From contig CANMDW010000024.1 in assembly GCA_947496705.1 (NCBI GenBank), forward strand, positions 1-64,000: a stretch of 64,000 nt of DNA, read 5' to 3'. Origin of the DNA: an uncultured Aquimarina sp. (GTDB lineage: Bacteria > Bacteroidota > Bacteroidia > Flavobacteriales > Flavobacteriaceae). Shown piece after piece: positions 42,506 through 52,663 of this stretch. A program made the translations under genes and the position numbers. The first letter of the stretch is position 1, and every line of letters starts with the position of its first letter. Under the pieces are notes generated by a model. It searched no databases, was not told the origin of the DNA, and saw nothing but the letters and a program-made list of their open reading frames with translations.

Positions 42506-43644
42506 TACAAAAAACAAGTATTACAACCATCTCTTTCTGTACCCTCCAGTATATCTAAGAGGTAAGGAGACGATTTTGATTTTTCTTTATTGGATCGTTG
42601 TATATGATATAGCTTAATTTCACGGACTCTTTCAGGATCCATTAACTCCTCGAGGGACTCATTTTCTACCCAGGTAAATAACTCATCTGTATTTTCATAT
42701 TTCATTGCTTCTTTGTAGAGTTCAGGATGTTGTTCTAACAACCAAATCCACTCTATTTTTTGTTGGAAAAAGCAGAAAAAACAACCAGATCGGCTACGAG
42801 CATATTCTCCTTTTTGCCCATCTACTTCATAAGTTATCTTTTCGTAATATTTGGGTACCCCAATGCCTGTTTCTCTAAGGATTTTAAAAATATCATCTCT
42901 AACCAATACATCTTCATTATCTAATAACTCATAATCTATTTCAGAAGCTAATGGATATGCCGTAGTTTTTAAAAACTCGAAGACACTTCTGTTAAACTCA
43001 GGAATTCCTAAATCTAAAGAAGCATTTAACTTACGCTTAATAACTTTTTCAGTTTCCGATTTATAATTTCTATCAAAAGTTATTGGTTCGTTTAGGACAT
43101 CTACAATTCTATCAAAATCTCTTCCTTTGTGGTACGAATGAAAAGATGACAGCACTTGTTCTTGATTATTTGGATTAAAAATTTTTGTCAATACATCATT
43201 GCTCCAAATATTTCTTCTAAATGGAAATATCGACTGAATATTGGACTGTCTAGAGATATAGCCTTCTCGTTCTTCATCTCCTCGAATACCAACATAAGAA
43301 ATCGTTGGGTCTCCATTTACAAATTTTTCAAATGGTTTTAATTTCATCATTGCCGTACACCAACGAGCTTGTGCAGAAGGCAAATAGCCTCTAAATGATT
43401 TATAATAAAAATCAAAAGGAGATTCGTTTGAGCTTTTTAATTCCTCATTTTCAAGTTTCAAAACTTTCTTACCTAAATACGATTCTAAATTTGTGATGAG
43501 TTCATAGGTTTCATCCAATTCTTTACCTGTATCGCAGAAATAATATTCAAAGTTCAATGTAGGGTATTTATCATTGAGATATATTGCTAAAGCTGCACTA
43601 TCTTTTCCTCCTGATATTCCTAATATATGTCTTGGTCTAATCAT
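42505..43644 (-). CDS. sspD: PAPS-reductase-like ATP pyrophosphatase (SspD-like)
   Basis: The 379-residue protein has the PP-loop ILGISGGKDSAALAIYL (SGGxDS near residues 11-16), ARWCTAMMKLKPFE and YVGIRGDEER, all typical of PAPS reductase/DndC-type enzymes. Cysteine pairs near RSGCFFCFFQQK and the terminal GCNTCFL could hold an iron-sulfur cluster. In Ssp systems SspD activates DNA for sulfur insertion. It overlaps the large ATPase gene by eight bases. The specific Ssp rather than Dnd call comes from the DUF4007 neighbour. Confidence 0.75.
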   Translation of the reverse strand: MIRPRHILGISGGKDSAALAIYLNDKYPTLNFEYYFCDTGKELDETYELITNLESYLGKKVLKLENEELKSSNESPFDFYYKSFRGYLPSAQARWCTAMMKLKPFEKFVNGDPTISYVGIRGDEEREGYISRQSNIQSIFPFRRNIWSNDVLTKIFNPNNQEQVLSSFHSYHKGRDFDRIVDVLNEPITFDRNYKSETEKVIKRKLNASLDLGIPEFNRSVFEFLKTTAYPLASEIDYELLDNEDVLVRDDIFKILRETGIGVPKYYEKITYEVDGQKGEYARSRSGCFFCFFQQKIEWIWLLEQHPELYKEAMKYENTDELFTWVENESLEELMDPERVREIKLYHIQRSNKEKSKSSPYLLDILEGTERDGCNTCFL

Positions 43645-46600
43645 TCTTATCTAATTCTTTTTTTAGCAATGATACCAATATAGGCATTTTAAGACTTTCA
43701 TTTTTACTTAGTTCATCAGAAAGCTTCTCCATAATCATTTCCATTTCTTTAACTTTACCTTTTGGCACTCTTATTACTTGTTCTTTTCCACCATCAGTTT
43801 TTGAAGTTAGTTCAAGTTTCAATACCAATTCATTATCCGAAACTTCTACTTTGTTAAGATCAACAAGATTATCTAATTCTTTAATAATGGAAATCATCTT
43901 ACTTTTTAACAACTTCTCATCCGAATCTTTAATCTGATTCAATGGCTTTCCTAGTAAAGCTTGGCCTATAGACATTAAATAGCTATTCCGATCATCAAGA
44001 TTTGATTGTACTCTTAATAAAAAGATCTTATGTCTGGTTAATACTTCGTGCTCTTTTATAGCCGAGAAACGCTTTTGAAGATTAGATTTATATGTTGTAA
44101 AATCTACTTTCTTGCCTATTATTTCTTGACAAATGAATAATTCGAATCTATCCAATAAGTCGTCAAAAGATTTTTTTATCTCTTGGATCTTATTTTGAAA
44201 GGCAATTATATAATCTTCAAAGAGTTTATTATCAGAAGCTAAATCCTTTAAAGAATATCCTAAAGCATCAGGAAAATCTTCGAAAAAAGTCTTTTCAGGA
44301 TCTTTAGCCTTACTTATTGCTTCACGTAGCTTTACAGCTTCAGGTGAAATTGTTTTTGTTTCCTGACTATACACGGTAAGATCTCTATAAAAAATTAGAA
44401 GAGGTCTAATACTTTCTATAAACGACTCGGTATCTAAAGAAGACCGATTATCTTGTCTTAGAAAATCACGATATTTATTAAAGAGACTTAATCTAAGATC
44501 ATTCAGTTCAAAGCTTTTAATATAAAATTCTTTAGGATTTCTGGTCATCATATATAGAATATTATCATCTATGTATGGGATAAAACCTTGATCTCCATAT
44601 AGTGCAAAATCACCTCGTTTGATAAATAGAAATGTAGGGATCCAAAAATCGATAACTCCTTGCTTTAATTTTATGGGTGCGACACTTAATAAGTCAATAA
44701 AATCTAATAAACTTTTTTTTGTTGACTTTGCTTGATCTAAAAATGAGTTACTTGTATTCCAAAGCTTGATAAAATCCTCAGAATCTGGTTTAGTAAGCGT
44801 ATATTCTGTTCCAATTTTTTTATGAATCCCGGCTCTCTTTAAAAGCGTAGAATAAATTGTTTTCTCAGCGGGCCATTTAGTCAGATCAAAACCAATGTCT
44901 TCTTTTTGATAATTGTTTACTAGAGCTCTCCAATAGTTTCTTCTTGCCGTTGCTATAGAACTAGAAACTTGATGTCTATTAATTAACTCATTCTGAATTT
45001 TGGGAGTTTCAGTATAGATTTCCTCACATAGAGAAGACAATGTCTTATTGAATTCTCTTTTACTTCCAATACTGACTTTCTTTCCATTTGTATACCAAAT
45101 CACTCGATTAGAATACAAGCTATTCATCACAAAATGATTGAGCAAGGTCTCTTGGCTCTTGATAATTGATTTAAGCTCTTTAATTGCCACTCTGTCCTCT
45201 TCATCTTGCATGTCTTTAAGGACCTTTTTAGTTTTTTCTATTTCAAAAAGTGTTTCAAATATCCCTGAGGTATTCGAAAAAAATCCAAATAATATAACTT
45301 TCCCCTTTGAGTGTTCAATAAGTTCTTTATCATCAATTCCTTCCTCATTAAAAATTAAATTGATATAACCATCTATTTCTTCAGTTGGAGTTTTACTTAT
45401 TGAATGATTTGTTAAAACAAATTCAAATAAACGAGGAGTTCCAAGCTTATAAGTTATTGCTTTTGCCGTAATTATAGGAAATTCAAAATGTGAATTTAAT
45501 TTTGAAAGGACATCAATTGAATCATCAATTCGACTCTCAGCATCCATAATAGCCTTGTCAATATCTAAATCTGTTCCTTCGAATAGCTTGAATGAATAAT
45601 CAAATTTACTAAATCGTATGATCTTATTCTTTTCTAAAAGTTTTATAGTGTCTTCAACTTGATTATTAGAGTACCTATCATTGAAATAACTTTTAAAGAA
45701 ATCATTATCCAATCTTGAGCCTTTTCTTGCCAAAATGGCTAATATCCCTAATGTTTTTAAAAAATCTTGCGCAATTTTTATATTGATATCAGAAATGGCT
45801 TCTGATCGTTCTAAACCATTTTTTAAAGCTGACCAATTTGAGTAATCAGGATTAGTTTTACTTACTAAGAAATTATAAAACTCTTCGAGCAAGTAATCAT
45901 AAACTTCTGGTAGTTCAAACGCCTTATTTGTTTCTCCTATCTCAGAGAACTTAATTGAATTTAAAAAAGTGAATAATGATCTTTCATTTTGTCCGTATCG
46001 CTGTAAAGCAGAAGCTAAAGTATATCCGCTAATAGCACTTAAAGGAAAAAGTTTATTTTCAACCTTTTCTATATATTCATTTTGAATATTGAATAAGTTG
46101 AATTCATCTATCAGCTTTCTATTTTGTAATTCTTGTCCATCATAATTTCTTTCAGAAAGAAAAGATGAAGCTAGGAATAGTAATTGTTCTATAGGTTCAT
46201 TAAAAGTTAAGTCCTTAAATCGTCCTTTAACCTTTCTCCATTCCTGAATCTGATTTTGATTCAAAGAATATCCGTAAGACTCTAAACTTTGATGAATCGA
46301 GTTTAAGAGTATAATATTTCTGTCTGGTGAGTTAACAAACTCAGCTAACTTTTGAATGAAATAAATCTCATCCTCAGGATTGTTTTTAGACGCAAATTCG
46401 AGAAACTTACCAAATTCATCTATAACAATTACAAGTAACCCATTTTGCTTTTCAATCTTTTGATACCTTTGAAATATCTTATCGAATAGTTTTTGATTAC
46501 TTGAATAATCCTCTGTTACATTAAACTCTTCATTCAAAGCAGATTTTAATGATCTATAATCTCCAACAATTTTAACAAAATCACTATTTCCGTTAAAATC

Positions 46601-46825
46601 TGTTTTAAAATAGTCCTTGTTCTCTTTTAATGATTTTTCCAAAGCCCAAATAAAAGACGATTTACCTGTGCCAAAGGAGCCGATTAAATTAAATGAGTGA
46701 ATTCCTTGATTGAAGCCATTAAAAATTTCATTTGCAGTTTTATCCGCATTCGGAGTTACATAATAATCAAACTTTAGATTATCATCTCTTACAATATTTA
46801 TAGATGGTGATATTTTAACCTTCAT
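43637..46825 (-). CDS. sspC: Large P-loop ATPase (SspC-like)
   Basis: The 1062-residue protein has Walker A NLIGSFGTGKSSFIWALEKS (near residue 50) and Walker B GLLVIVIDEFGKFLEFA, followed by a long helical region of mixed charge. Its size and its place between the DUF4007 gene and the PAPS-reductase-like gene match SspC, the ATPase of single-strand phosphorothioation. It overlaps both neighbours by about ten bases. No other enzymatic domain is visible. Confidence 0.7.
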   Translation of the reverse strand: MKVKISPSINIVRDDNLKFDYYVTPNADKTANEIFNGFNQGIHSFNLIGSFGTGKSSFIWALEKSLKENKDYFKTDFNGNSDFVKIVGDYRSLKSALNEEFNVTEDYSSNQKLFDKIFQRYQKIEKQNGLLVIVIDEFGKFLEFASKNNPEDEIYFIQKLAEFVNSPDRNIILLNSIHQSLESYGYSLNQNQIQEWRKVKGRFKDLTFNEPIEQLLFLASSFLSERNYDGQELQNRKLIDEFNLFNIQNEYIEKVENKLFPLSAISGYTLASALQRYGQNERSLFTFLNSIKFSEIGETNKAFELPEVYDYLLEEFYNFLVSKTNPDYSNWSALKNGLERSEAISDINIKIAQDFLKTLGILAILARKGSRLDNDFFKSYFNDRYSNNQVEDTIKLLEKNKIIRFSKFDYSFKLFEGTDLDIDKAIMDAESRIDDSIDVLSKLNSHFEFPIITAKAITYKLGTPRLFEFVLTNHSISKTPTEEIDGYINLIFNEEGIDDKELIEHSKGKVILFGFFSNTSGIFETLFEIEKTKKVLKDMQDEEDRVAIKELKSIIKSQETLLNHFVMNSLYSNRVIWYTNGKKVSIGSKREFNKTLSSLCEEIYTETPKIQNELINRHQVSSSIATARRNYWRALVNNYQKEDIGFDLTKWPAEKTIYSTLLKRAGIHKKIGTEYTLTKPDSEDFIKLWNTSNSFLDQAKSTKKSLLDFIDLLSVAPIKLKQGVIDFWIPTFLFIKRGDFALYGDQGFIPYIDDNILYMMTRNPKEFYIKSFELNDLRLSLFNKYRDFLRQDNRSSLDTESFIESIRPLLIFYRDLTVYSQETKTISPEAVKLREAISKAKDPEKTFFEDFPDALGYSLKDLASDNKLFEDYIIAFQNKIQEIKKSFDDLLDRFELFICQEIIGKKVDFTTYKSNLQKRFSAIKEHEVLTRHKIFLLRVQSNLDDRNSYLMSIGQALLGKPLNQIKDSDEKLLKSKMISIIKELDNLVDLNKVEVSDNELVLKLELTSKTDGGKEQVIRVPKGKVKEMEMIMEKLSDELSKNESLKMPILVSLLKKELDKND

Positions 46826-47651
46826 AGTACATTTTCAAAACTTCTAAAGCACTAGGCTTATTTTTAAACTGTAATTCTTTGACTCCAGCTTCACTATTAT
46901 AAATAGCAAAATTAAACTTATCACCTATTTCAAAAAGTTTATCTTCTAATTTATCCTGTTCAAAACAGAATATATTTCCAATCCCCTTTTCATCAGAATA
47001 AAGATTTTTAAAACTTATTGACTTCCCATAATTTTCATTACTTAATATACAATAAAGTAATATTTCAATTGGAATATTTACTTGATTGGTGTTTTCAACT
47101 CTATACAATTTGTCTTTCTTATGATTCTCTCCAATTTCTTTTAAGTAAGATAGTTCAGTCATCAAACCACTATAACTATCCTCTTTACTTTTTTCAGACC
47201 GAGAACTATAGGTTCTAATAAAAACAGAAAAATCTTTTTCTAAAATCTTTTCATTTTGAGAAGAGTCTAAATCTTTAATATAGTTTATGAAATGTTGCTT
47301 GGTGAATTCGGGTTTGACTTTTCTTAACTCTCTAAATATCAAATTATATGAAGAGGAGTAATTATTAGCGCATAATTCATAATGTAGAAGTTGTAATGTA
47401 GCTTCATTCTCCAGGTAAGGATCCCATCCATCATTTGCTAATAATTTATGAAACAATGGATTGATATCGTAATTCTCATTTATTACACCGAATGATTTCA
47501 ACCAAAAACGTATGGAGTTAACCATATTTCTACCTACACCAAGATCTACTCCTGAGTCATCTTTAAACTTTCCTTCTGTAGAAACGTAATCATAACCTTT
47601 TTTAAGCCAAAATAATCGGCAATGAAAAGTATCGTGCCCTGAAAATGTCAT
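46815..47651 (-). CDS. sspB: DUF4007 protein (SspB-like)
   Basis: The 278-residue protein opens with FSGHDTFHCRLFWLKKGYDY and GVGRNMVNSIRFWLKSFGV, the DUF4007 signature. From memory, DUF4007 is SspB, the nickase of the SspABCD DNA phosphorothioation system. It is first in a six-gene leftward operon and is preceded by a good promoter only about 15 bases upstream. Confidence 0.75.
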   Translation of the reverse strand: MTFSGHDTFHCRLFWLKKGYDYVSTEGKFKDDSGVDLGVGRNMVNSIRFWLKSFGVINENYDINPLFHKLLANDGWDPYLENEATLQLLHYELCANNYSSSYNLIFRELRKVKPEFTKQHFINYIKDLDSSQNEKILEKDFSVFIRTYSSRSEKSKEDSYSGLMTELSYLKEIGENHKKDKLYRVENTNQVNIPIEILLYCILSNENYGKSISFKNLYSDEKGIGNIFCFEQDKLEDKLFEIGDKFNFAIYNSEAGVKELQFKNKPSALEVLKMYYEG

Positions 47652-47665
47652 CTTTTAAATTTCAT

Positions 47666-47688
47666 CAAATATAGGGAGTTTAAGACAA
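47666..47688 (-). promoter_or_regulatory. Promoter of the Ssp operon
   Basis: Read on the reverse strand, TATATTTG (47666-47673) is a perfect -7 box, with TTG about 12 bases upstream (47686-47688) as a weak -33. The start codon at 47651 follows within 15 bases, giving a nearly leaderless transcript. Confidence 0.55.
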
Positions 47689-48030
47689 GAATTTTCAGGT
47701 TAGCAACTAAGTTCATCAACAAAAAAGTTAACAGGTTATACTTGGCGAATCAATCTTATTCTAAATATTAAGAATAGAGTGTCTAAATAAAAAGAGAAAC
47801 AAAATAAATTTAAATAAATAGTTGAAAATAATAAGCTTTAGTAATACTGATTCAGATCCAATGGATTCTTCAGGTTATTGTATGGATTAGATTTTTCTTA
47901 TTTAAGATATTTTAAAATTAATAATAGTATGAAAAAATAAGAATGTATTAAAACACAAAGTAATACTTTTGATATATAAGATATTATAGGAATTTTATGG
48001 CCTTCTCTAAAATATAAAGTTAAAAAACCA
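47689..48030. other. Divergent gap between Ssp operon and HTH pseudogene
   Basis: AT-rich with several A/T runs. It must contain upstream sequence for both divergent genes. No open frame of note. Confidence 0.3.
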
Positions 48031-48615
48031 ATGACAAACAATCTCAAAAATAAATACGATTTCCAACTACGTCTTGCCACAAAAGATGAAATAGATGAAC
48101 TAGCAGAGTCCCTTGCCAGAAAGAACTGGTTGGATAGTGAAAAGTACTTAAAATCAATCGCAAAAGACATAAAAGAAACCATGGCTACCGATTTTATAAG
48201 CAGGGATAAAAATAATATTCTTGAGCTTATAGGGGATAAGGTATTAGTGCAAGACTATAAAAAACATGAAGTATCCATTTTTGTTTATAATTACATCCAG
48301 GAATATGAGGAAAATGTAATTACTTCATTAACCTTTAGAGTACTACGAAGCAAAAAAGGGATGGAGCTTTTAGAAAATGAAGATGTTATTTTTAATTTGA
48401 ATGAGCTCAAAAACGGGAAGCATTATAAAAAGAAAGTCAAATCAGGTCGACCGAATAAACCAAAAGATGAGTCTATACAAAAAACCCTCGAGATTAAAAG
48501 ATATTTAGAAACTTTAAACACAGATATAACTATGGATAAGGTTTGTTAGGAATTTGGTTTTTCTAAAACTACATATTATCGAGTAATTAGATGGTTGAGA
48601 GCTAGAAATATGTAA
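48031..48615 (+). pseudogene. HTH protein broken by an in-frame TAG
   Basis: The frame from ATG 48031 encodes 172 residues (LRLATKDEIDELAESLARK, GRPNKPKDESIQKTLEIKRY) and meets TAG at 48547-48549. It continues in frame to 48615 as EFGFSKTTYYRVIRWLRARN, which completes the helix-turn-helix begun by TDITMDKVC. The stop cuts the HTH in half, so the gene is probably inactive as a DNA-binding protein. Read-through is the alternative. Confidence 0.65.
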
Positions 48616-48811
48616 TTAGCAATGCCAAATAAATAGTATTGAAAACTCTATTTTAGTCTCTAAAATGTATCGAATAGTTTTTTTAATAGAATAAGGTTGT
48701 AATTATTTATATAAAATTACTAAATACACTTCTACCAATCTAAGTAATTTGTTGAAACCATGTTGAAACCGTAAGAAAAATGCAATTACTAAATGGAGAG
48801 TTCAGAAAAGT

Positions 48812-48850
48812 CTAAAAACAAAGAAACCCCCTGATAAATCAAGAGGTTTC
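48812..48850 (-). terminator. Terminator of the tRNA-Gly/tRNA-Leu transcript
   Basis: On the reverse strand GAAACC pairs with GGTTTC, extended by CTTGAT/ATCAGG, followed by a T-rich run. It lies just past the 3' end of tRNA-Leu. Confidence 0.75.
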
Positions 48851-48855
48851 GTAAG

Positions 48856-48941
48856 TACTGAAGGCGGGACTTGAACCCGCACGGGCCTTACAGCCCATTG
48901 GATTTTAAGTCCAACGTGTCTACCAATTCCACCACTTCAGC
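48856..48941 (-). tRNA. tRNA-Leu(TAA), chromosomal
   Basis: Acceptor GCTGAAG/CTTCAGT, anticodon loop with TAA, and a proper long variable arm (GGGCTGTAAGGCCC). It contrasts with the short-armed leucine tRNAs of the array. Its 3' end faces the accessory region, the usual side for integration, but no matching repeat was found at the left. Confidence 0.93.
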
Positions 48942-48958
48942 ATGGTAGTATTTTTCAG

Positions 48959-49030
48959 AGCGAAAGACGGGATTTGAACCCGCGACCCTCACCTTGGCAA
49001 GGTGATGCTCTACCCCTGAGCTACTTTCGC
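48959..49030 (-). tRNA. tRNA-Gly(GCC), chromosomal
   Basis: Acceptor GCGAAAG/CTTTCGC, anticodon stem-loop TCACC-TTGCCAA-GGTGA, T-arm GCGGG-TTCAAAT-CCCGT (one G-U). It is co-transcribed with tRNA-Leu. Confidence 0.94.
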
Positions 49031-49126
49031 AATATATTTATGAACTTCGCAATCCCTTATTGCGGACGCAAATTTAATACAATTCTAGTAATTCCAAAGT
49101 CTTTTTTATAAAAAGAATTAAAATTT

Positions 49127-51754
49127 TCAGACTTGTGATGCTTTCTTCTTGGTTAGCATCCGTTTAATCTCGTTGAGCTTCATCAATGCCTCTACAGGAG
49201 TTAAAGTATCGATATCAATATGTAAGATTTCCTCCTTGATTTCTTCAAGCAATGGATCATCCAGATTAAAGAAACTTAATTGCAGTTCATCCTCTTCCTG
49301 CATGCCATTGATCTTATCGGTAAGCTCCTCGCTACTATGAGATTTTTCTAACTTTTTAAGCATTCTATTCGCTCTGTGCAACACTTGCTGAGGCATTCCT
49401 GCCATTTTAGCAACATGAATCCCAAAACTGTGTTCGCTACCGCCAGGAACCAGCTTACGTAGAAAAAGCACCGTATCTTTTAATTCTTTGACCGATACAT
49501 TATAATTTTTAATACGGTCAAACGTCTCACACATTTCATTTAATTCGTGATAATGTGTGGCAAATAAGGTTTTGGGTCTCGCCGGATGCTCATGTAAGAA
49601 CTCACTAATCGCCCAGGCAATAGAAATCCCGTCATAGGTACTGGTTCCCCGGCCAATTTCATCCAGCAATACCAAACTACGATCGGAGATATTATTAAGA
49701 ATACTTGCCGTTTCATTCATTTCTACCATAAAGGTAGATTCTCCCATCGAGATATTGTCGCTGGCACCTACTCTGGTAAATATTTTATCAACCACTCCTA
49801 TTTTGGCTGTCGAAGCCGGGATGAAACTTCCCATCTGGGTCAATAAAACGATCAATGCCGTTTGCCTTAATATGGCCGATTTACCACTCATATTAGGGCC
49901 GGTGATCATAATAATCTGCTGGTTATCTCTATCCAATAGTACATCATTGGCAATATATTGCTCCCCTGGCGGCAATTGTTTTTCGATCACGGGATGTCGA
50001 CCATTTTTGATTTCCAGATCATACGATTCGTCTATCAATGGCCGTACATATTGATGTTCTTGAGCAAGTTGTGTAAAAGAACACAAACAATCCAGCTGGC
50101 CAATCAATGTAGCGTTTAATTGAACCGGTTTGATATATTCATGCATCCAAACCACCAGGTCATTAAATAATTGTTGCTCTAGTGCCAGGATTTTCTCTTC
50201 GGCTCCCAGAATTTTAGCTTCGTATTCCTTAAGTTCTTCAGTGATATAACGCTCTGCACTCACCAGGGTTTGCTTTCTGATCCAGGTATCGGGCACTTTA
50301 TCTTTATGAGTATTGCGAACCTCGATATAATACCCAAACACGTTATTCGAAGCAATTTTTAGAGAGGTAATCCCGGTAGCTTCGGTTTCGCGTTCCAGCA
50401 TTGTATCCAGATAGTCCTTACCAGAAAAAGCAATAGATCTCAATTCATCTAATTCATCCAAATATCCCGAAGCAATCGTATTTCCTTTTAACACATTAAC
50501 CGGTGCTTCCTCATTCAGCGTTTCTTTGATCTTATTGCGAAGCAATTCGCAATCATTAAGCGTATCCCCAATAATTTTCAATGCTTCATTATCACTGGCA
50601 GAGGCTTGAGACTTTATAGGTACTATAGCCTCCAAAGAGTTTTTTAATTGAATCACCTCTCGGGGATTTACTTTTCCGGTAGCGACCTTAGAAATCAAGC
50701 GCTCAATATCCCCTATTTGCTTGATCTGATGCCGAATTTTTTGATGTATTAAAGTGTTATCCGAAAAATATTGAACCACCTCATGACGTTTCTGAATGGC
50801 AGAAATATTCTTAAGTGGTAATGCCAACCAACGTTTCAGTGTACGCCCGCCCATAGGCGAAATGGTTTTATCAATTACATCTAAAAGGGTTACTGCATTG
50901 GCTGCATTGGCATGGTATAACTCGAGATTGCGGATCGTAAAACGATCCATCCAGATATATTGATCTTCGGCAATACGCTGAATCGCCGTAATATGCTGTA
51001 ATTTATGATGCTGCGTCTCACCGAGGTAATGAAGAATCACCCCTGCTGCAATAATCCCTTCACTTAAATGATCTACCCCAAATCCTTTTAATGTCTTTGT
51101 GCCAAAATGATTGTTTAAAGTTTCATGTGCATAATCTGGCTTAAACACCCAATCTTCTATAAAGAACGTATGAAAATCCTGGCCGAAATCCTGATAAAAG
51201 GATTGTTTCTTGAGTTTGGTAATGAGTACTTCACTGGGGCTGAAATTTTGCATCAATTTATCCATATGTGCCACATCACCCTGAGCTGTTAAGAACTCAC
51301 CTGTAGAAACATCCAAAAAGGCAATCCCAACTTCTTTTTTTCCATAGTGTAACGCACACAAAAAATTATTAGTCTTGCTCTGCAACACCTCATCATTTAA
51401 TGCTACACCTGGCGTTACCAACTCTGTTACTCCCCTTTTTACAATGGTTTTGGTTTGTTTTGGATCTTCGAGCTGGTCACAGATGGCAACCCGCTCTCCG
51501 GCTTTCACCAGCTTTGGCAAATAGGTATTCAATGAATGATGTGGAAACCCGGCCAACGCCGTTTCCTGCTCACTACCATTACCTCTTTTTGTTAAAACGA
51601 TGTTGAGGATAGCAGCTGCTTTGATGGCGTCTGCTCCAAAAGTCTCATAAAAATCCCCTACTCTGAATAACAATAATGCATCTGGATACTTTGCCTTAAT
51701 TGCATTGTATTGCTTCATTAACGGGGTTACTTTTTTATCATTCTTTCCTGCCAT
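49127..51754 (-). CDS. mutS: DNA mismatch repair protein MutS
   Basis: The 875-residue protein has the N-terminal mismatch-binding domain (TPLMKQYNAIKAKYPDALLL and FRVGDFYETFG, with the Phe-x-Glu that probes mismatches). The ATPase shows MITGPNMSGKSAILRQTAL, VLLDEIGRGTSTYDG and LFATHYHEL. It recognises mismatches after replication and recruits MutL. Length is normal. It is a core chromosomal gene. Confidence 0.97.
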   Translation of the reverse strand: MAGKNDKKVTPLMKQYNAIKAKYPDALLLFRVGDFYETFGADAIKAAAILNIVLTKRGNGSEQETALAGFPHHSLNTYLPKLVKAGERVAICDQLEDPKQTKTIVKRGVTELVTPGVALNDEVLQSKTNNFLCALHYGKKEVGIAFLDVSTGEFLTAQGDVAHMDKLMQNFSPSEVLITKLKKQSFYQDFGQDFHTFFIEDWVFKPDYAHETLNNHFGTKTLKGFGVDHLSEGIIAAGVILHYLGETQHHKLQHITAIQRIAEDQYIWMDRFTIRNLELYHANAANAVTLLDVIDKTISPMGGRTLKRWLALPLKNISAIQKRHEVVQYFSDNTLIHQKIRHQIKQIGDIERLISKVATGKVNPREVIQLKNSLEAIVPIKSQASASDNEALKIIGDTLNDCELLRNKIKETLNEEAPVNVLKGNTIASGYLDELDELRSIAFSGKDYLDTMLERETEATGITSLKIASNNVFGYYIEVRNTHKDKVPDTWIRKQTLVSAERYITEELKEYEAKILGAEEKILALEQQLFNDLVVWMHEYIKPVQLNATLIGQLDCLCSFTQLAQEHQYVRPLIDESYDLEIKNGRHPVIEKQLPPGEQYIANDVLLDRDNQQIIMITGPNMSGKSAILRQTALIVLLTQMGSFIPASTAKIGVVDKIFTRVGASDNISMGESTFMVEMNETASILNNISDRSLVLLDEIGRGTSTYDGISIAWAISEFLHEHPARPKTLFATHYHELNEMCETFDRIKNYNVSVKELKDTVLFLRKLVPGGSEHSFGIHVAKMAGMPQQVLHRANRMLKKLEKSHSSEELTDKINGMQEEDELQLSFFNLDDPLLEEIKEEILHIDIDTLTPVEALMKLNEIKRMLTKKKASQV

Positions 51755-51990
51755 TCAGCATCTATTTTTGTGAATCACGCTAAAGTAGGTATTCTTCTAT
51801 TTTTTTTGAAATATCCCATCCAGGAGTTATTCAATTTTATTCACAATCGGTTTTTGAGTGGTTAGTATCAAGTAAGCAGCAGGCAGTTTTGAAATTTATA
51901 TAAATTAGAAAGTATTAAAATGAGAAGTTTTTCTGGGTATTCTGAGGATCAATAAGAAAATTATACCTTTGAAAAAATTCTCAAGAAAAT

Positions 51991-52126
51991 ATGGATTTTA
52001 AAAAATTTATTGGTTTATAAAAATTCATTTGAGTTAGCGATGAAAATTTTTGAAGCTACCAAACGTTTCCCAAAAGAGGAGACTTACCCATTAACTGACC
52101 AAATTAGACGATCAATCACAAACTAA
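51991..52126 (+). pseudogene. Fragment of a four-helix-bundle (S23-type) protein
   Basis: MDFKKF at 51991 is followed, after a frameshift in an A-rich run, by LLVYKNSFELAMKIFEATKR and then FPKEETYPLTDQIRRS. This is the start of the four-helix-bundle family often found in 23S rRNA insertions. It stops at 52124-52126, about half the normal length. Confidence 0.65.
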
Positions 52127-52129
52127 AAA

Positions 52130-52663
52130 ATGAACAGAAAACTCAAAAACAGTGAACTTGATCGTAAAACGATTGCAGAATTTAAAGCTGCCCAAAAAAC
52201 ACCGCTGATTATTATTCTGGACAATATAAGAAGTTTAAATAATATCGGATCGGTGTTTAGAACTGCTGATGCTTTTCTCATCGAAAAAATATATCTATGC
52301 GGCATCACTGCAATACCACCACATAAAGACATTCAAAAAACTGCTTTGGGAGCAACCGACACCGTAGATTGGGAATACCAAAAGGACACATTAAAATTAA
52401 TCAGAGATCTGAAATCACAAAATATAAAAATACTATCCATCGAGCAAGCAGAAAACACTACCATGCTCAACGATTTTATTCCAAAACCTGACCAGAGGTA
52501 TGCAATTATTTTTGGTAATGAGGTAAAAGGGGTACAACAAGAGGTCATTTTTGAAAGTGATGAAGTGATCGAAATACCTCAATATGGCAGCAAACACTCC
52601 TTAAATGTTTCAGTAAGTGCAGGTGTGGTAGTTTGGGATGTATTTTGTAAAATGAAAATATAA
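52130..52663 (+). CDS. SpoU/TrmH family RNA 2'-O-methyltransferase
   Basis: The 177-residue SPOUT enzyme shows the three family motifs: LDNIRSLNNIGSVFRTADAF, YAIIFGNEVKGVQQEVI and IPQYGSKHSLNVSVSAGVVV. These enzymes methylate ribose 2'-OH in tRNA or rRNA through a trefoil-knot SAM site. The exact target cannot be read from the sequence. Confidence 0.92.
   Translation: MNRKLKNSELDRKTIAEFKAAQKTPLIIILDNIRSLNNIGSVFRTADAFLIEKIYLCGITAIPPHKDIQKTALGATDTVDWEYQKDTLKLIRDLKSQNIKILSIEQAENTTMLNDFIPKPDQRYAIIFGNEVKGVQQEVIFESDEVIEIPQYGSKHSLNVSVSAGVVVWDVFCKMKI

Noticed and set aside
42505..43644. Sulfate-assimilation PAPS reductase
   Set aside because: It is embedded in an overlapping operon with DUF4007 and large ATPases and lacks assimilation neighbours, so a DNA-modification role is more likely.
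48856..49030. tRNA-Leu/Gly as the attachment site of the whole accessory region
   Set aside because: The orientation is suitable, but I found no copy of the tRNA 3' end at the left side and no integrase gene in the window.
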